Made by a program: the position numbers and the translations under genes. Below the pieces are notes generated by a model. The model did not search any database. It was not told where the DNA came from and saw only the letters and a program-made list of their open reading frames with translations. Positions 46,353 to 55,068 of a stretch of DNA of 64,000 bases are shown here, in pieces (within the stretch, counting starts at the first letter, position 1; each line of letters starts with the position of its first letter). The stretch comes from Roseovarius mucosus DSM 17069. Its GTDB lineage: Bacteria; Pseudomonadota; Alphaproteobacteria; Rhodobacterales; Rhodobacteraceae. The stretch lies in the NCBI RefSeq assembly GCF_000768555.3, contig NZ_KN293979.1, forward strand, positions 1 to 64,000, read 5' to 3'.

Positions 46353-47174
46353 ATGCCTCCGCATCTGAAACACGCCTTGCCAAAAGCATTCTGGGTTGCC
46401 GGACTCGCATTGGTTTTCCTGCTGCTCTACGCACCGATCCTGTCGGCGGTCCTGTTTTCCTTCAGCGCCGACCGCTTTCCAAGCCTCAACATGTCCGGGT
46501 TCAGCACCAAATGGTATATGCAGGTCCTGACCGACCACGCCATGCTGGAGGCCCTCAGCAACAGCCTGACGGTTGCGGGGATCACCGCGCTGATCGCCAC
46601 AGCCCTGGGATTTGCCGCTGCCTATGCGGATTATCGTTTCCGGTTCTTTGGCCGGAAAGCCGTGCTGGCGCTGGCCTTGCTGCCGCCGACGGTGCCGCTG
46701 GTCATCCTAGGTCTGGCGATGCTGGCTTTCTTCTCCCGCATCGGCATTGCTGGCACGCTTGCGGCCGTGGTTGCCGCGCATGTCGTGATCGCCGCGCCCT
46801 TTGCGATGGCGGTCTGCCGTCTGCGGCTGGCGCAACTGGATGAGACGTTGGAAACCGCAGCCCAGAACCTCGGTGCGCTGCCGCATTCCGCGCTCGGCCG
46901 TATCGTGCTGCCGCATACGTCGCCCGCCATCCTCGCCGCCTTCCTGATCACCTTTGCCGTGTCATTCGACGAGTATGTGATCTCTTGGTTCACGGGTGGC
47001 TTGAACCAGACCATTCCCGTTGCGGTCCTGACCACGCTTCAGGGGCAGGTCGACCCGACCATCCATGTCATCGGCACATTGAGTTTTTCCGTCACGCTGA
47101 CGCTGGTTCTGATCGCGCTTGCCGTGGTCCTGAGCCAGAGCGGCGGCGCCATGTCCAAGGAGGAGACATCATGA
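46353..47174 (+). CDS. ABC transporter permease (PotC-like)
   Basis: 273 residues, six membrane helices, EAA loop at ETAAQNLGALPHSALGRIVLPHTSPAILAA, and LLYAPILSAVLFSFSADRFPSLNMSGFSTKWY at the N-terminus, as in PotC/PotI-like permeases. Its stop overlaps the ATPase start by four bases (ATGA), which implies translational coupling. Confidence 0.92.
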   Translation: MPPHLKHALPKAFWVAGLALVFLLLYAPILSAVLFSFSADRFPSLNMSGFSTKWYMQVLTDHAMLEALSNSLTVAGITALIATALGFAAAYADYRFRFFGRKAVLALALLPPTVPLVILGLAMLAFFSRIGIAGTLAAVVAAHVVIAAPFAMAVCRLRLAQLDETLETAAQNLGALPHSALGRIVLPHTSPAILAAFLITFAVSFDEYVISWFTGGLNQTIPVAVLTTLQGQVDPTIHVIGTLSFSVTLTLVLIALAVVLSQSGGAMSKEETS

Positions 47175-48289
47175 CCAACACACATCTGAAAATGGACGGG
47201 CTTGCCAAGTCCTATGGTAACTTCATCGCCGTAGAAGAGTTTTCGCTGGATATTTCCGAAGGGGAGTTCATCGCAATCATGGGGCCGTCCGGCTGTGGCA
47301 AGACCACGAGCCTGCGCATGCTTGCCGGTCTCGAAACCGCAGACCGCGGTGAGATCACCCTTGCGGGCAACCGGATTGACCAGCTGCCGGTCTGGGAACG
47401 GGAAACCCCCATGGTCTGGCAAAGCCTGGCGCTGTTCCCCTTCATGACCGTGCGGGAAAACGTCGAGTTCGGACTAAAGATGCGCGGCGTTGCGGGGGCA
47501 GAGCGCCGACGCCGTGCCGACGACTGGCTGGAGCGGTTGGGCATTTCCACCTACGCAGACCGCAATGTCGCGCGTCTGTCAGGCGGTCAGCGCCAGCGCG
47601 TTGCTCTCGCCCGCAGCCTGGTGCTGGAACCCAAAGTGCTGCTCTTGGACGAGCCGCTTTCGGCTCTGGACGCCCATATGGCCATTAAGATGCAGGGCGA
47701 ACTGAAGAAGCTCCAGCGCGAGCTCGGCATCACCTTTGTCTATGTCACCCACAGCCATTCAGAGGCCTTTTCACTCGCCGACCGGGTTGTCATCATGAAC
47801 GCCGGCAGGGTGGAGCAAATTGGCAGCCCGCAGGACATCTTCCTGCGACCCCGCAGCAAATTTGTTGCGCAGTTTGTCGGTGGGATCAGCCTGCTGGAAG
47901 GAAAGGTTTCGGGCAGGGGGGACACCAAGCGCTTTCTGGACACACGCGACGGCAAAGTCCGGCTTTCCCACAGCAGCGGGTTGGCCGAAGGCGCAGCCGC
48001 AGATCTGGCTGTACGGGCGGACAGGATCTCCGTGACGGTTGAGCCGGGCTGGGGCGAAAACGAAATCGCCTGCACTCTGATCTCTGAGGAGTTCGCCGGA
48101 GCGGTTGTCAATTTGCATCTTGAAACCGCGTCAGGTCATAATCTCGTGGCACAGCTCCAACAGCGCGACCTGGAGCAGTTGGACGCAAGCATCGGCACAC
48201 GGGTCTATGCGTCCTGGCACTCCGACGACGGCTTTCTTCTGGAGAGTGCGCAACAATCGGGGTTGGGCGCCAACGCGAGGGCTGCATGA
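47171..48289 (+). CDS. ABC transporter ATP-binding protein (PotA-like)
   Basis: 372 residues. Walker A GPSGCGKTTSLRML, signature LSGGQRQRVALARSL, Walker B VLLLDEPLSALD, and the switch His in YVTHSHSEA are all intact. The C-terminal ~110 residues form the TOBE regulatory domain (LAVRADRISVTVEPGWGENEIACTLI). Starts inside the preceding permease stop (ATGA), and its own stop overlaps the amidase start in the same way. Confidence 0.94.
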   Translation: MTNTHLKMDGLAKSYGNFIAVEEFSLDISEGEFIAIMGPSGCGKTTSLRMLAGLETADRGEITLAGNRIDQLPVWERETPMVWQSLALFPFMTVRENVEFGLKMRGVAGAERRRRADDWLERLGISTYADRNVARLSGGQRQRVALARSLVLEPKVLLLDEPLSALDAHMAIKMQGELKKLQRELGITFVYVTHSHSEAFSLADRVVIMNAGRVEQIGSPQDIFLRPRSKFVAQFVGGISLLEGKVSGRGDTKRFLDTRDGKVRLSHSSGLAEGAAADLAVRADRISVTVEPGWGENEIACTLISEEFAGAVVNLHLETASGHNLVAQLQQRDLEQLDASIGTRVYASWHSDDGFLLESAQQSGLGANARAA

Positions 48290-49554
48290 GGTCTGTTCTC
48301 GACAGTACCGTGGACGCTCTGCGTCGAGCCGGGCGGGAAGGGGAGGTTTTTCTGTCCCTGTTGCCGGACCGTGCCCGCGCGGAAGCGCGTCAAAGCGATG
48401 ATCGCACCGAAAGATTGGGCCCCCTCGATGGGAGCACGGTCTCTTGGAAGGATATGATCGCGATCAAGGGCGTCACCACGCGCGCGGGCTCTGTGCACCG
48501 GCACGCGGAGGCGCCCGCGTTCGCGGATGCAGAGGTTGTAGAGCGGGCCAGAAAGGCCGGTTTGGTAAGCATCGGCGTCACCAATCAATCGGAACTGGCG
48601 TTTTCCGGGATCGGTTATAATCCCCACTATGGAACACCGATGACAGAGGGGCGGGTACCGGGCGGTTCCTCCTCGGGGGCAGCGGCCTCTGTGGCGCGTG
48701 GGATCACCCGACTGGCCGTCGGTACGGATACTGCTGGCTCTTGCCGGGTGCCTGCGGCGTTTCAGGGCGTGGTGGGTTTTCGGCCCACGCGCGGACGGTA
48801 TCCGATGAGCGGTGTGATGCCACTCGCGCCCAGCTACGACACGGTTGGAAGTTTTGCCCGTACGGTTGCCGATATCATGGAACTGGATGCCATTCTGTCA
48901 GGCGATGCAGCCAGCGCGAATGCGGTCGGCCGTCTTTCGGTTGCCATCGGCGTGCTCGAGGGGGGCGGTGTTGCCGCGCCCGTATTCCAGCGTTGCAAGG
49001 AGGCGGTGACAGCTCTCGAACAGGCGGGTTTCCTGATGGAGCGCACCAGACAGTCGCCTTTGGATGAGGCGCTGGCGCTGATCCGCGCGGGCGGCTGGCC
49101 GGGTGCCATGGAAGCGGTCGAAACCTACGGGCACCTGCTCGAAACCGAGAACGCTCATCACCTTGATCCCTTTATCGCGGCGCGGCTGCGTGCGTCGGCC
49201 TGCCTAGCCCCGGACAAAATCGCGCGCGTCAAACAGGGCGCAAGAGCGTTGCGCGAAACCGTCCGAACCTCTGATACCATCTACCTCCTGCCGACGGTTG
49301 CCATCGAAGCCCCGCAGCTGGCACCGCTGCTGGAAGATCCTGAAACCTTTGCCGCAACGAATACTGCGGCTCTACGCCTGACCATGCCAGCGAGCCTGCT
49401 GGATTTGCCTGCCATTTCTCTACCAGCCGGGAAAACGGACTCGGGCTGCTGGGTAGGATTGCAGTTGGTCGGTCCGCCAAACAGTGACCGCACCCTGCTT
49501 GCCACTGCGGCAATGGTCGAAACGCTGCTAAAGCGAAAGGAGCCTTTGACATGA
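48286..49554 (+). CDS. Amidase-signature hydrolase
   Basis: 422 residues of the amidase-signature family. Ser-cisSer-Lys triad: Lys55 in SWKDMIAI, cis-Ser in PGGSSSG (Ser129) and the nucleophile in DTAGSCRVPA (Ser152). It is shorter than allophanate hydrolase (AtzF) and lacks that enzyme's extra C-terminal domain, so it is a general amide or ureide hydrolase candidate. It overlaps the upstream ATPase gene and the downstream deacetylase gene by four bases each, so it is firmly part of the transport operon. Confidence 0.9.
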   Translation: MRSVLDSTVDALRRAGREGEVFLSLLPDRARAEARQSDDRTERLGPLDGSTVSWKDMIAIKGVTTRAGSVHRHAEAPAFADAEVVERARKAGLVSIGVTNQSELAFSGIGYNPHYGTPMTEGRVPGGSSSGAAASVARGITRLAVGTDTAGSCRVPAAFQGVVGFRPTRGRYPMSGVMPLAPSYDTVGSFARTVADIMELDAILSGDAASANAVGRLSVAIGVLEGGGVAAPVFQRCKEAVTALEQAGFLMERTRQSPLDEALALIRAGGWPGAMEAVETYGHLLETENAHHLDPFIAARLRASACLAPDKIARVKQGARALRETVRTSDTIYLLPTVAIEAPQLAPLLEDPETFAATNTAALRLTMPASLLDLPAISLPAGKTDSGCWVGLQLVGPPNSDRTLLATAAMVETLLKRKEPLT

Positions 49555-50444
49555 TCCGCAATCCGATCCGATGGCCGAACAAGGCCCGCTGCGCCTGTGC
49601 GATCACGTTTGACGTGGATGCCGACAGCCTGATCCACATCGCCCGTCCGTATGATGGGCACCGCCGCCTCTATCCGATCAGCATGGGCCGCTATGGCCCG
49701 AATTCCGGTGTGCCGCGTATTCTTGAAACCTACCGGAGATTGGGGCTCAAACAGTCCTTCTTCATGCCCGGCTGGGTGATGGAACAATACCCCGAAACGG
49801 TCGAGGCGATCCTCGCCGGCGGGCATGAGATCGGTCACCATGGGTATCTGCACGAAGACCCCGCCGAACAGAGCGCCGAGGAACAGACCTATTGGTTTGA
49901 GCGGGCGCTTGAAGTTCACCTGCAGATGACTGGCAGTACCCCGCGCGGCTATCGCGCCCCGGTCTATAATGTCACCCCCGAGGTGCTGTCGCTCGCGGTG
50001 AAGCACGGGTTGACCTATGAAAGCTCGATGATGGCGGAGGATCTGCCCTATCGGATCGACACCGCATCCGGGTCTCTTTTCGAATTGCCGGTGCATTGGG
50101 GCAGCGATGATTGGCCGCCTTTCGCTCATTTTGACGAGATCGGCTACAAGATGCCGGTGATGTCGCCGCACCGCGGGTTGGAGGCCTCATTTGAGGAGTT
50201 TGAGGCGCAGTACGAGGCTGGCGGGCTCTGGATCGGGATATGGCACCCGTTCCTGACCGGGCGGTTGGCCCGCTGGCGGGTTGTCGAGCGGTGGCTCGAA
50301 GAGGTGCTGTCGCGAGGCGATGTCTGGTTTGCACCGCTGGAAGAAATCGCCGCCTACGCCGCAAGCCAGGAGGCCGAAGGGGCCTGGCAGCCGCATCGTG
50401 AGCCCGCAGCGCCCTACACGCATCCAGTCCTGATGGAGAAATAA
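49551..50444 (+). CDS. NodB-type polysaccharide deacetylase-family hydrolase (PuuE-like)
   Basis: 297 residues, no signal peptide, so cytoplasmic and unlikely to act on polysaccharide. NodB metal-site motifs: ITFDVDAD (Asp21/Asp23), GHHGYLHED (His97 and His101) and RAPVY (Arg135). This cytoplasmic branch includes PuuE-type allantoinases and cyclic-imide hydrolases. Embedded between an amidase and a DUF1989 protein, it probably opens a cyclic amide or ureide ring before the amidase acts (inference). Confidence 0.85.
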   Translation: MIRNPIRWPNKARCACAITFDVDADSLIHIARPYDGHRRLYPISMGRYGPNSGVPRILETYRRLGLKQSFFMPGWVMEQYPETVEAILAGGHEIGHHGYLHEDPAEQSAEEQTYWFERALEVHLQMTGSTPRGYRAPVYNVTPEVLSLAVKHGLTYESSMMAEDLPYRIDTASGSLFELPVHWGSDDWPPFAHFDEIGYKMPVMSPHRGLEASFEEFEAQYEAGGLWIGIWHPFLTGRLARWRVVERWLEEVLSRGDVWFAPLEEIAAYAASQEAEGAWQPHREPAAPYTHPVLMEK

Positions 50445-50446
50445 AC

Positions 50447-51148
50447 ATGGATACCCTCAACACCCCCTTTGATGCCGCACGGCCCGATGGTGAAAACCCG
50501 AGCGCATATCAGACGCTTGCAGAGGATGGCCGCCTAAGCCCCAATGCCCCCTACACCATTCCTGCCCGTCAGGGCCGGGCGATGCGCGTGAAAAAGGGGG
50601 AACTGCTGTCGGTTATCAACCGTGACGGCAGCCAGATCGGCGATTTCTGGGCTTTTGCCGAAGGTGACTGCAACGAATATCTGTCGATGGAGCACCTGCG
50701 CCCGACGCTGCAGCGTGTCTCGCCGCGCCCCGGCGATGCGCTGGTGACCAACCGGCGGCGCCCTATTCTGACACTGCTTGAGGACACCTCGCCCGGCGTT
50801 CACGACACGCTTGTCGCGTCCTGCGATATTCACCGGTATGCCCAACTGGGACATCACGGTTATCATGACAATTGCACCGACAACCTGCGCATGGCGCTGG
50901 GGGCAATCGGCTTGCGTCCGGGATCAGTACCTTGCCCGCTGAACCTCTGGATGAACACGCCTGTCATCGAAGGGGGCGCGATGGAGTGGCGGCCCCCTGT
51001 CTCGACCAAAGGGGATCATGTGCTGTTTCGCGCTGAAATGGATGCTGTGGTGGTGATTTCCTGCTGCCCGATGGACCTGCTGCCGATCAATGGCACAGAT
51101 GCGCAGCCGCAGGCGCTGGAAGTCCTGCTACACCGGGGGGCCGAGTGA
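50447..51148 (+). CDS. DUF1989 (urea-carboxylase-associated) family protein
   Basis: 233 residues. DUF1989 signatures: IPARQGRAMRVKKGELLSVINRDGSQIGDF, GVHDTLVASCDIHRY, DNCTDNLRMAL and PCPLNLWMNTPV. Members of this family include the CgdA/CgdB carboxyguanidine deiminase subunits of guanidine degradation and other urea-carboxylase-associated proteins. Only one copy is here, and no urea or guanidine carboxylase gene is present. Last gene of the operon, 2 bases after the deacetylase gene. Confidence 0.88.
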   Translation: MDTLNTPFDAARPDGENPSAYQTLAEDGRLSPNAPYTIPARQGRAMRVKKGELLSVINRDGSQIGDFWAFAEGDCNEYLSMEHLRPTLQRVSPRPGDALVTNRRRPILTLLEDTSPGVHDTLVASCDIHRYAQLGHHGYHDNCTDNLRMALGAIGLRPGSVPCPLNLWMNTPVIEGGAMEWRPPVSTKGDHVLFRAEMDAVVVISCCPMDLLPINGTDAQPQALEVLLHRGAE

Positions 51149-51222
51149 ACCCGACTGCAAAACGAATTGGCGGCGCGGATTTCGATCCGCGCCACTTAGC
51201 CTTGCCGTTTCAAAGATTTGTT

Positions 51223-51891
51223 TCAGGCCGCTTGCGCCGCCCCACCGGCCAGTTTCACGGCCAGGTTGCTGGTGCGGGCCACTGCCGATTCAACCGACGC
51301 CTCGTGGCGCGCGTCTTTGAATTCCTGATATTCGATCGCGATTGTCTCGATATCCGCCTGAGCAACGCCGAAGTAATGCGCACAAGCCGCCAGAGCCGGG
51401 TCAAGCGCGTTAAGATGGGCACGCACACCACCTGGGGCAAAGCCGAATTCACCACGCGACGACAGCACCACCAGCAGTTTTCCCGACAAGATCGGCTCGA
51501 TCGGTGTGTCGCCGCGGGCAAGGTCAAAAGAAAAGGTCCGACCGATCCGTGCGATGTGGTCGATCCAGCCTTTCAGGGCGGTCGGCATTCCATAGTTGTA
51601 CATCGGCGCGCCCAGGACGACGATATCCGCCGCGATCACCTCATCGACCAACTCGTCGGACAGCGCCAGACGCTCGTGCATCCACGGTTCGCGCTCTTCT
51701 GGCGGGGTGAAGGCCGCGTGAATGAATTTATGGTCGATCGCAGGAATCGGGTTCAAGCCGACATCCCGGGTGATCACTTTCGTGTCCGGTGCTTGAGCCA
51801 GAAAGTTTTGCGTGAACAGTCCGGTCAGATGACGTGTGAGGGAGCGTTCTTCGAGCTGAGCGCTTGCATCGATTCGCAACAGAGTGGGCAT
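51223..51891 (-). CDS. azoR: FMN-dependent NADH-azoreductase
   Basis: 222 residues. Flavodoxin-fold AzoR family: LLRIDASAQLEERSLTRHLT at the FMN phosphate loop, VLGAPMYNYGMPTALKGWIDHIARIGRTF and VLSSRGEFGF. The enzyme reduces quinones and azo compounds with NADH. ATG at 51891 follows AGGAG. Divergent from a LysR gene at 52025, a pairing that usually means inducible control by that regulator. Confidence 0.92.
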   Translation of the reverse strand: MPTLLRIDASAQLEERSLTRHLTGLFTQNFLAQAPDTKVITRDVGLNPIPAIDHKFIHAAFTPPEEREPWMHERLALSDELVDEVIAADIVVLGAPMYNYGMPTALKGWIDHIARIGRTFSFDLARGDTPIEPILSGKLLVVLSSRGEFGFAPGGVRAHLNALDPALAACAHYFGVAQADIETIAIEYQEFKDARHEASVESAVARTSNLAVKLAGGAAQAA

Positions 51892-52024
51892 AGGCAATCT
51901 CCTGAGTTTATGCATTGCGCAATGTGCCTACCAAGCGGCCGCCCCTCTGGCGAAGGCGAATTTTTCATGGACAGGATGAATGAAATTCACCTTGGCGCTA
52001 CCCCGAACTGAAAGGATTGAACCG

Positions 52025-52909
52025 ATGCGGCGCCTGCCTCCACTCCACGCGCTACGCGCTTTTGAAGCCGCCGCCCGGCATCTGCATTTCGCCCGAGCCG
52101 CGGCCGAGCTTCACCTGACGCCAACCGCGATCAGCCACCAGATCCGCCAGTTGGAAGAGATCCTCGAGGTGAAACTCTTCCACCGCTATCCGCGCCCGAT
52201 CCGACTGTCGGCAGAAGGCGCGGCATTGTACCCGGTGCTGCGCGAGAGTTTCGACCGCATGAGCAGCGCCATCGCAGGGATTTCGCAACTGGATACGGAC
52301 CGCCCGCTGACGGTTTCCGTCACGGTGGCCTTCGCCAGCCTCTGGCTGATGCGGCGCCTGCCCGCATTGCGTAGTCAGACCGGGCTGAACCTGAAGGTCG
52401 AGGCCGACAACCAGCCGGTAGACCTGTCCGCTAGCGGTGTCGACTTTGCGGTTCGCTACGCAGTCCAGGCGCAGCCCGAAGATCGTTGGCTGCCGCTGTT
52501 CGAAGACAGCCTGATCCCGCTCTGCGCGCCGGAACTGCTGCGCCGGACTCCGATCAAAGATGACGCCGGTATTTTGGGCCTGCCGCTGATCCAGTACCGC
52601 TGGAATTGCGGCGCGGAAGCGTCGCCTAGCTGGCAGCGCTGGTCTCACGCAGCCGGGCTCGGGGATGCGGTGCCAGAGGTCACACAGCACTTTTCCGAGG
52701 AAATCAATGCCATTGACTCGGCGCTTGCAGGTCAGGGCGTGGTACTGGCGTCTAGCGTGTTGGCTGGTGCCGCTGTTGCCGCCGGGCACCTCGTGTGCCT
52801 GTCTGACGCGGTTTTGCCCGGCAGAACTTTTTGGGCGGTGAGCCGCAGCGATCATCCGCGTTTTGCCGAAGTGGAGCGCTTTGCTTCATGGGCGCGCGCT
52901 TCCGGATAG
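52025..52909 (+). CDS. LysR-family regulator (GcvA-like)
   Basis: 294 residues. Winged helix MRRLPPLHALRAFEAAARHLHFARAAAEL and LTPTAISHQIRQLEEILEVKLFHR. Start ATG at 52025 has AAAGGA upstream. The protein is similar in style to the regulator at 43.3-44.2 kb (same RLPPL(H/N)A(L/I)RAFEA opening), so the two may be paralogues. Likely controls the divergent azoreductase gene. Confidence 0.9.
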   Translation: MRRLPPLHALRAFEAAARHLHFARAAAELHLTPTAISHQIRQLEEILEVKLFHRYPRPIRLSAEGAALYPVLRESFDRMSSAIAGISQLDTDRPLTVSVTVAFASLWLMRRLPALRSQTGLNLKVEADNQPVDLSASGVDFAVRYAVQAQPEDRWLPLFEDSLIPLCAPELLRRTPIKDDAGILGLPLIQYRWNCGAEASPSWQRWSHAAGLGDAVPEVTQHFSEEINAIDSALAGQGVVLASSVLAGAAVAAGHLVCLSDAVLPGRTFWAVSRSDHPRFAEVERFASWARASG

Positions 52910-53116
52910 CGGGGCAAACCTATTGTTCCAGTCGTCCGATCACGCAGCCGCACCCAATATATCCGGGCCTCTCTTTCTGAGTGTGCAAAGCGTGCAGCCG
53001 TTGCGGTAAACCAGCTGCATCCGAGACCGCCAAACAGCGGCACTCGGATGAAACGGGCCTTCGGTTGCCCTCGTTGCTGTGTGCGAAGCGACAGAGACTA
53101 TCCGGTTGATCCTGTT

Positions 53117-53710
53117 TCAGGCGGTTGCAGCCTCAGCTCCCCGGCCTGATTGCCAGCGATGCGCGGCCTCTGCGACACGGCGGCCAAGGTATTCGGCGGT
53201 TCTGAGGTCCGAGCCCGACGGTGCAACTTCGGGCGGAACATCAGCATCTGCTTGCGACATCGCGCCCAAGAACCCGCCGAGGCGATTCAGATCCTCGGGC
53301 GAGCCTGTGCTGGTGTTGTTCCCTGGCGGCAGCCCCAGCCCGATCCAGACCATACCGTGCTGCATTGCGAAATGGTTGATCTGTTGAAGTGTCGCCAGTT
53401 TGTCGCCACTCATGCCGGCCGAATTGGTGAACCCGGCGGCCAGCTTGTTGGCCCATCGACCTTCGAGCCACCGGCCCGACGTTTCGTCCAGAAAGGATTT
53501 GAATTGCGCGGATGCACTTCCGAAATATGTCGGTGCGCCAAAGACGATAGCGTCGGCCGCGTCAAAAACCTCCCAATGCGTCGCGCACTCTTCGACCGGG
53601 ATCAGTGTGACGTCTGCACCGGCAACTTCGCTTGCGCCGCGGAAAACCGCTTGGGCCTGAACTGCGGTGTGGCCGTATCCACTGTGGTAGACGATTGCTA
53701 TCTTCACCAT
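53117..53710 (-). CDS. Flavodoxin-like NAD(P)H:quinone reductase family protein (WrbA-like)
   Basis: 197 residues. Flavodoxin fold with an FMN loop IVYHSGYGHTAVQAQAVFRG, GAPTYFGSASAQFKSFLDET and a glycine-rich GLGLPPGNNTSTG. It resembles WrbA-type quinone reductases, but the loop lengths differ. ATG at 53710 has AAGGAG upstream; longer in-frame starts upstream have no support. Divergent from a LysR gene, with a 44-bp control element between them that recurs downstream of the LysR gene. Confidence 0.88.
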   Translation of the reverse strand: MVKIAIVYHSGYGHTAVQAQAVFRGASEVAGADVTLIPVEECATHWEVFDAADAIVFGAPTYFGSASAQFKSFLDETSGRWLEGRWANKLAAGFTNSAGMSGDKLATLQQINHFAMQHGMVWIGLGLPPGNNTSTGSPEDLNRLGGFLGAMSQADADVPPEVAPSGSDLRTAEYLGRRVAEAAHRWQSGRGAEAATA

Positions 53711-53845
53711 TTCTTTCTCCTTGTGAGTTGCGTCGACCTCGCGGGCCGGGTTGCTGTTACAGGCGACACCAGGTTCTTGGAGAAGAGCTTTGGCCAAACC
53801 CCTGTTGCGATGTCTTGCACGGAGATATCGATGAGCAGCGCGAGT

Positions 53846-53889
53846 TGATAATATCGAGTTTTCATGATTATGATCTAAAAAACAGATCA
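53846..53889 (+). promoter_or_regulatory. Control element, copy 1 (of an inverted pair)
   Basis: 44-base AT-rich block between the WrbA-like gene and the LysR gene. Its first 30 bases match, with one mismatch, the reverse complement of 54985-55014; over the full 44 bases 39 match. On the WrbA side, the 8-mer TGTCTTGC (53811-53818) lies 27 bases away; its reverse complement occurs at exactly the same distance in copy 2. Probably the binding site and core promoter for the LysR protein's targets. Confidence 0.7.
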
Positions 53890-53902
53890 CCTGAGCCGCC
53901 AT

Positions 53903-54784
53903 ATGACATTGGATCAACTCGTAGCCCTAGACGCGATCGTTGCCTCCGGAACGTTCCGCGGGGCGGCTGATCGGCTGAACAAGGCGCAGTCCGCTGTCAG
54001 CCATCAAATCAAAAAGCTTGAGGACGAACTGGGGTTCGATCTCTTCTTGCGCGATTCCTACAGACCAAGTTTATCCCCGGAAGGCGAGGTTTTCTTTCGC
54101 GAAGTGACGCGGGTTCTAGAGCAAGTTCATGGATTGAAAACTGTGGCAGCCGGACTCCGGAGTGAGCAGGAGCCCATGATTTCGATCGCGATGACGGCAA
54201 CAATGCCTCTCGATCCGATCCTGAGCATTTTGGGAGATGTCGGGCGCGCCTTTCCCGGAACACATGTCAAGCTGGTGACCGAAATGATGGGCGGTCCGTT
54301 GGCGCGCCTCATGAAGGGTGAAGCCGACCTGATCATTGCGGGGCTTGATGGCGTGCCGATCGACGAAGTCGAAACGCTCCCGGTTGGCACGATCACGATA
54401 CGACCCGTTGCCAGCCCCGGGTTTCCAGCAGCTTACCGGCCAGGCGTCAGGTCGCGGCGCGAGATGCAGGGCTACACTCAAGTCATCGTTTCGGGAACGG
54501 GCGGAAAGGATTACGACCAAAGTCGTGACTTGCTCTCTGGCGGGCAGCGATGGACCGTTTCGGATTTTGAGGCCAAGAAATCGATTATCAAGGCAGGCTT
54601 GGGGTGGGGTGGAATTCCGGAACACCTGATGGCCGAAGAGTTGGCGTCAGGCGAGCTCGTCCCCCTCGCCGTCGAGGGCTACCCTCCACGCCGCACGGAG
54701 ATATTCGCAATCAGACGCCGGGATCGCCCGATGGGAAAAGTCATGTCGAGCATCTGGGAAAGATTTTCGGAAATGCCACGTTGA
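53903..54784 (+). CDS. LysR-family transcriptional regulator
   Basis: 293 residues. Helix-turn-helix DQLVALDAIVASGTFRGAADRLNKAQSAVSHQIKKLED and an effector-binding domain from ~90 (ISIAMTATMPLDPILSIL, LGWGGIPEHLMAEELASGELV). The gene is flanked by inverted copies of a 44-bp element, placing both the WrbA-like gene and the downstream operon under its probable control. Start ATG at 53903, 13 bases after copy 1. Confidence 0.9.
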   Translation: MTLDQLVALDAIVASGTFRGAADRLNKAQSAVSHQIKKLEDELGFDLFLRDSYRPSLSPEGEVFFREVTRVLEQVHGLKTVAAGLRSEQEPMISIAMTATMPLDPILSILGDVGRAFPGTHVKLVTEMMGGPLARLMKGEADLIIAGLDGVPIDEVETLPVGTITIRPVASPGFPAAYRPGVRSRREMQGYTQVIVSGTGGKDYDQSRDLLSGGQRWTVSDFEAKKSIIKAGLGWGGIPEHLMAEELASGELVPLAVEGYPPRRTEIFAIRRRDRPMGKVMSSIWERFSEMPR

Positions 54785-54970
54785 GGTGAAAAGCCGTTGG
54801 TCGCGTGTGACGCGGTTACTGAAGCTGAGCGGGTAGGTTTGTCGTCGGTGCCCGCGACTTTACGCGCATACGGGCGGTCACGCGGGTATTGTCGGACCGC
54901 AGTCCCGAAACTGGCCCTTGTCGGCACCTGACACGCTTGATGACGCACTGCGGACGTGACGTGGATAACA

Positions 54971-55014
54971 TGATCTTTTTTCACGATCAAAATCATGAAA
55001 ACTCGATATTATCA
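54971..55014 (-). promoter_or_regulatory. Control element, copy 2 (inverted)
   Basis: Inverted copy of 53846-53889 (39/44 identical; 29/30 over 54985-55014). Relative to its orientation, the SnoaL/tautomerase operon lies on the same side as the WrbA-like gene does at copy 1. GCAAGACA at 55042-55049 sits 27 bases from the block, exactly as in copy 1. A -10-like CTAGGT lies near 55032-55037. Confidence 0.7.
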
Positions 55015-55068
55015 TTTGAGGATCTTTGTTGCTAGGTCTGCGCAAGACACTAGAACGGAGCGTTTGAT

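Noticed and set aside
49551..50444. Cell-wall or chitin deacetylase role for the NodB-fold protein
   Set aside because: No signal peptide or membrane anchor, and it sits inside a cytoplasmic catabolic operon.
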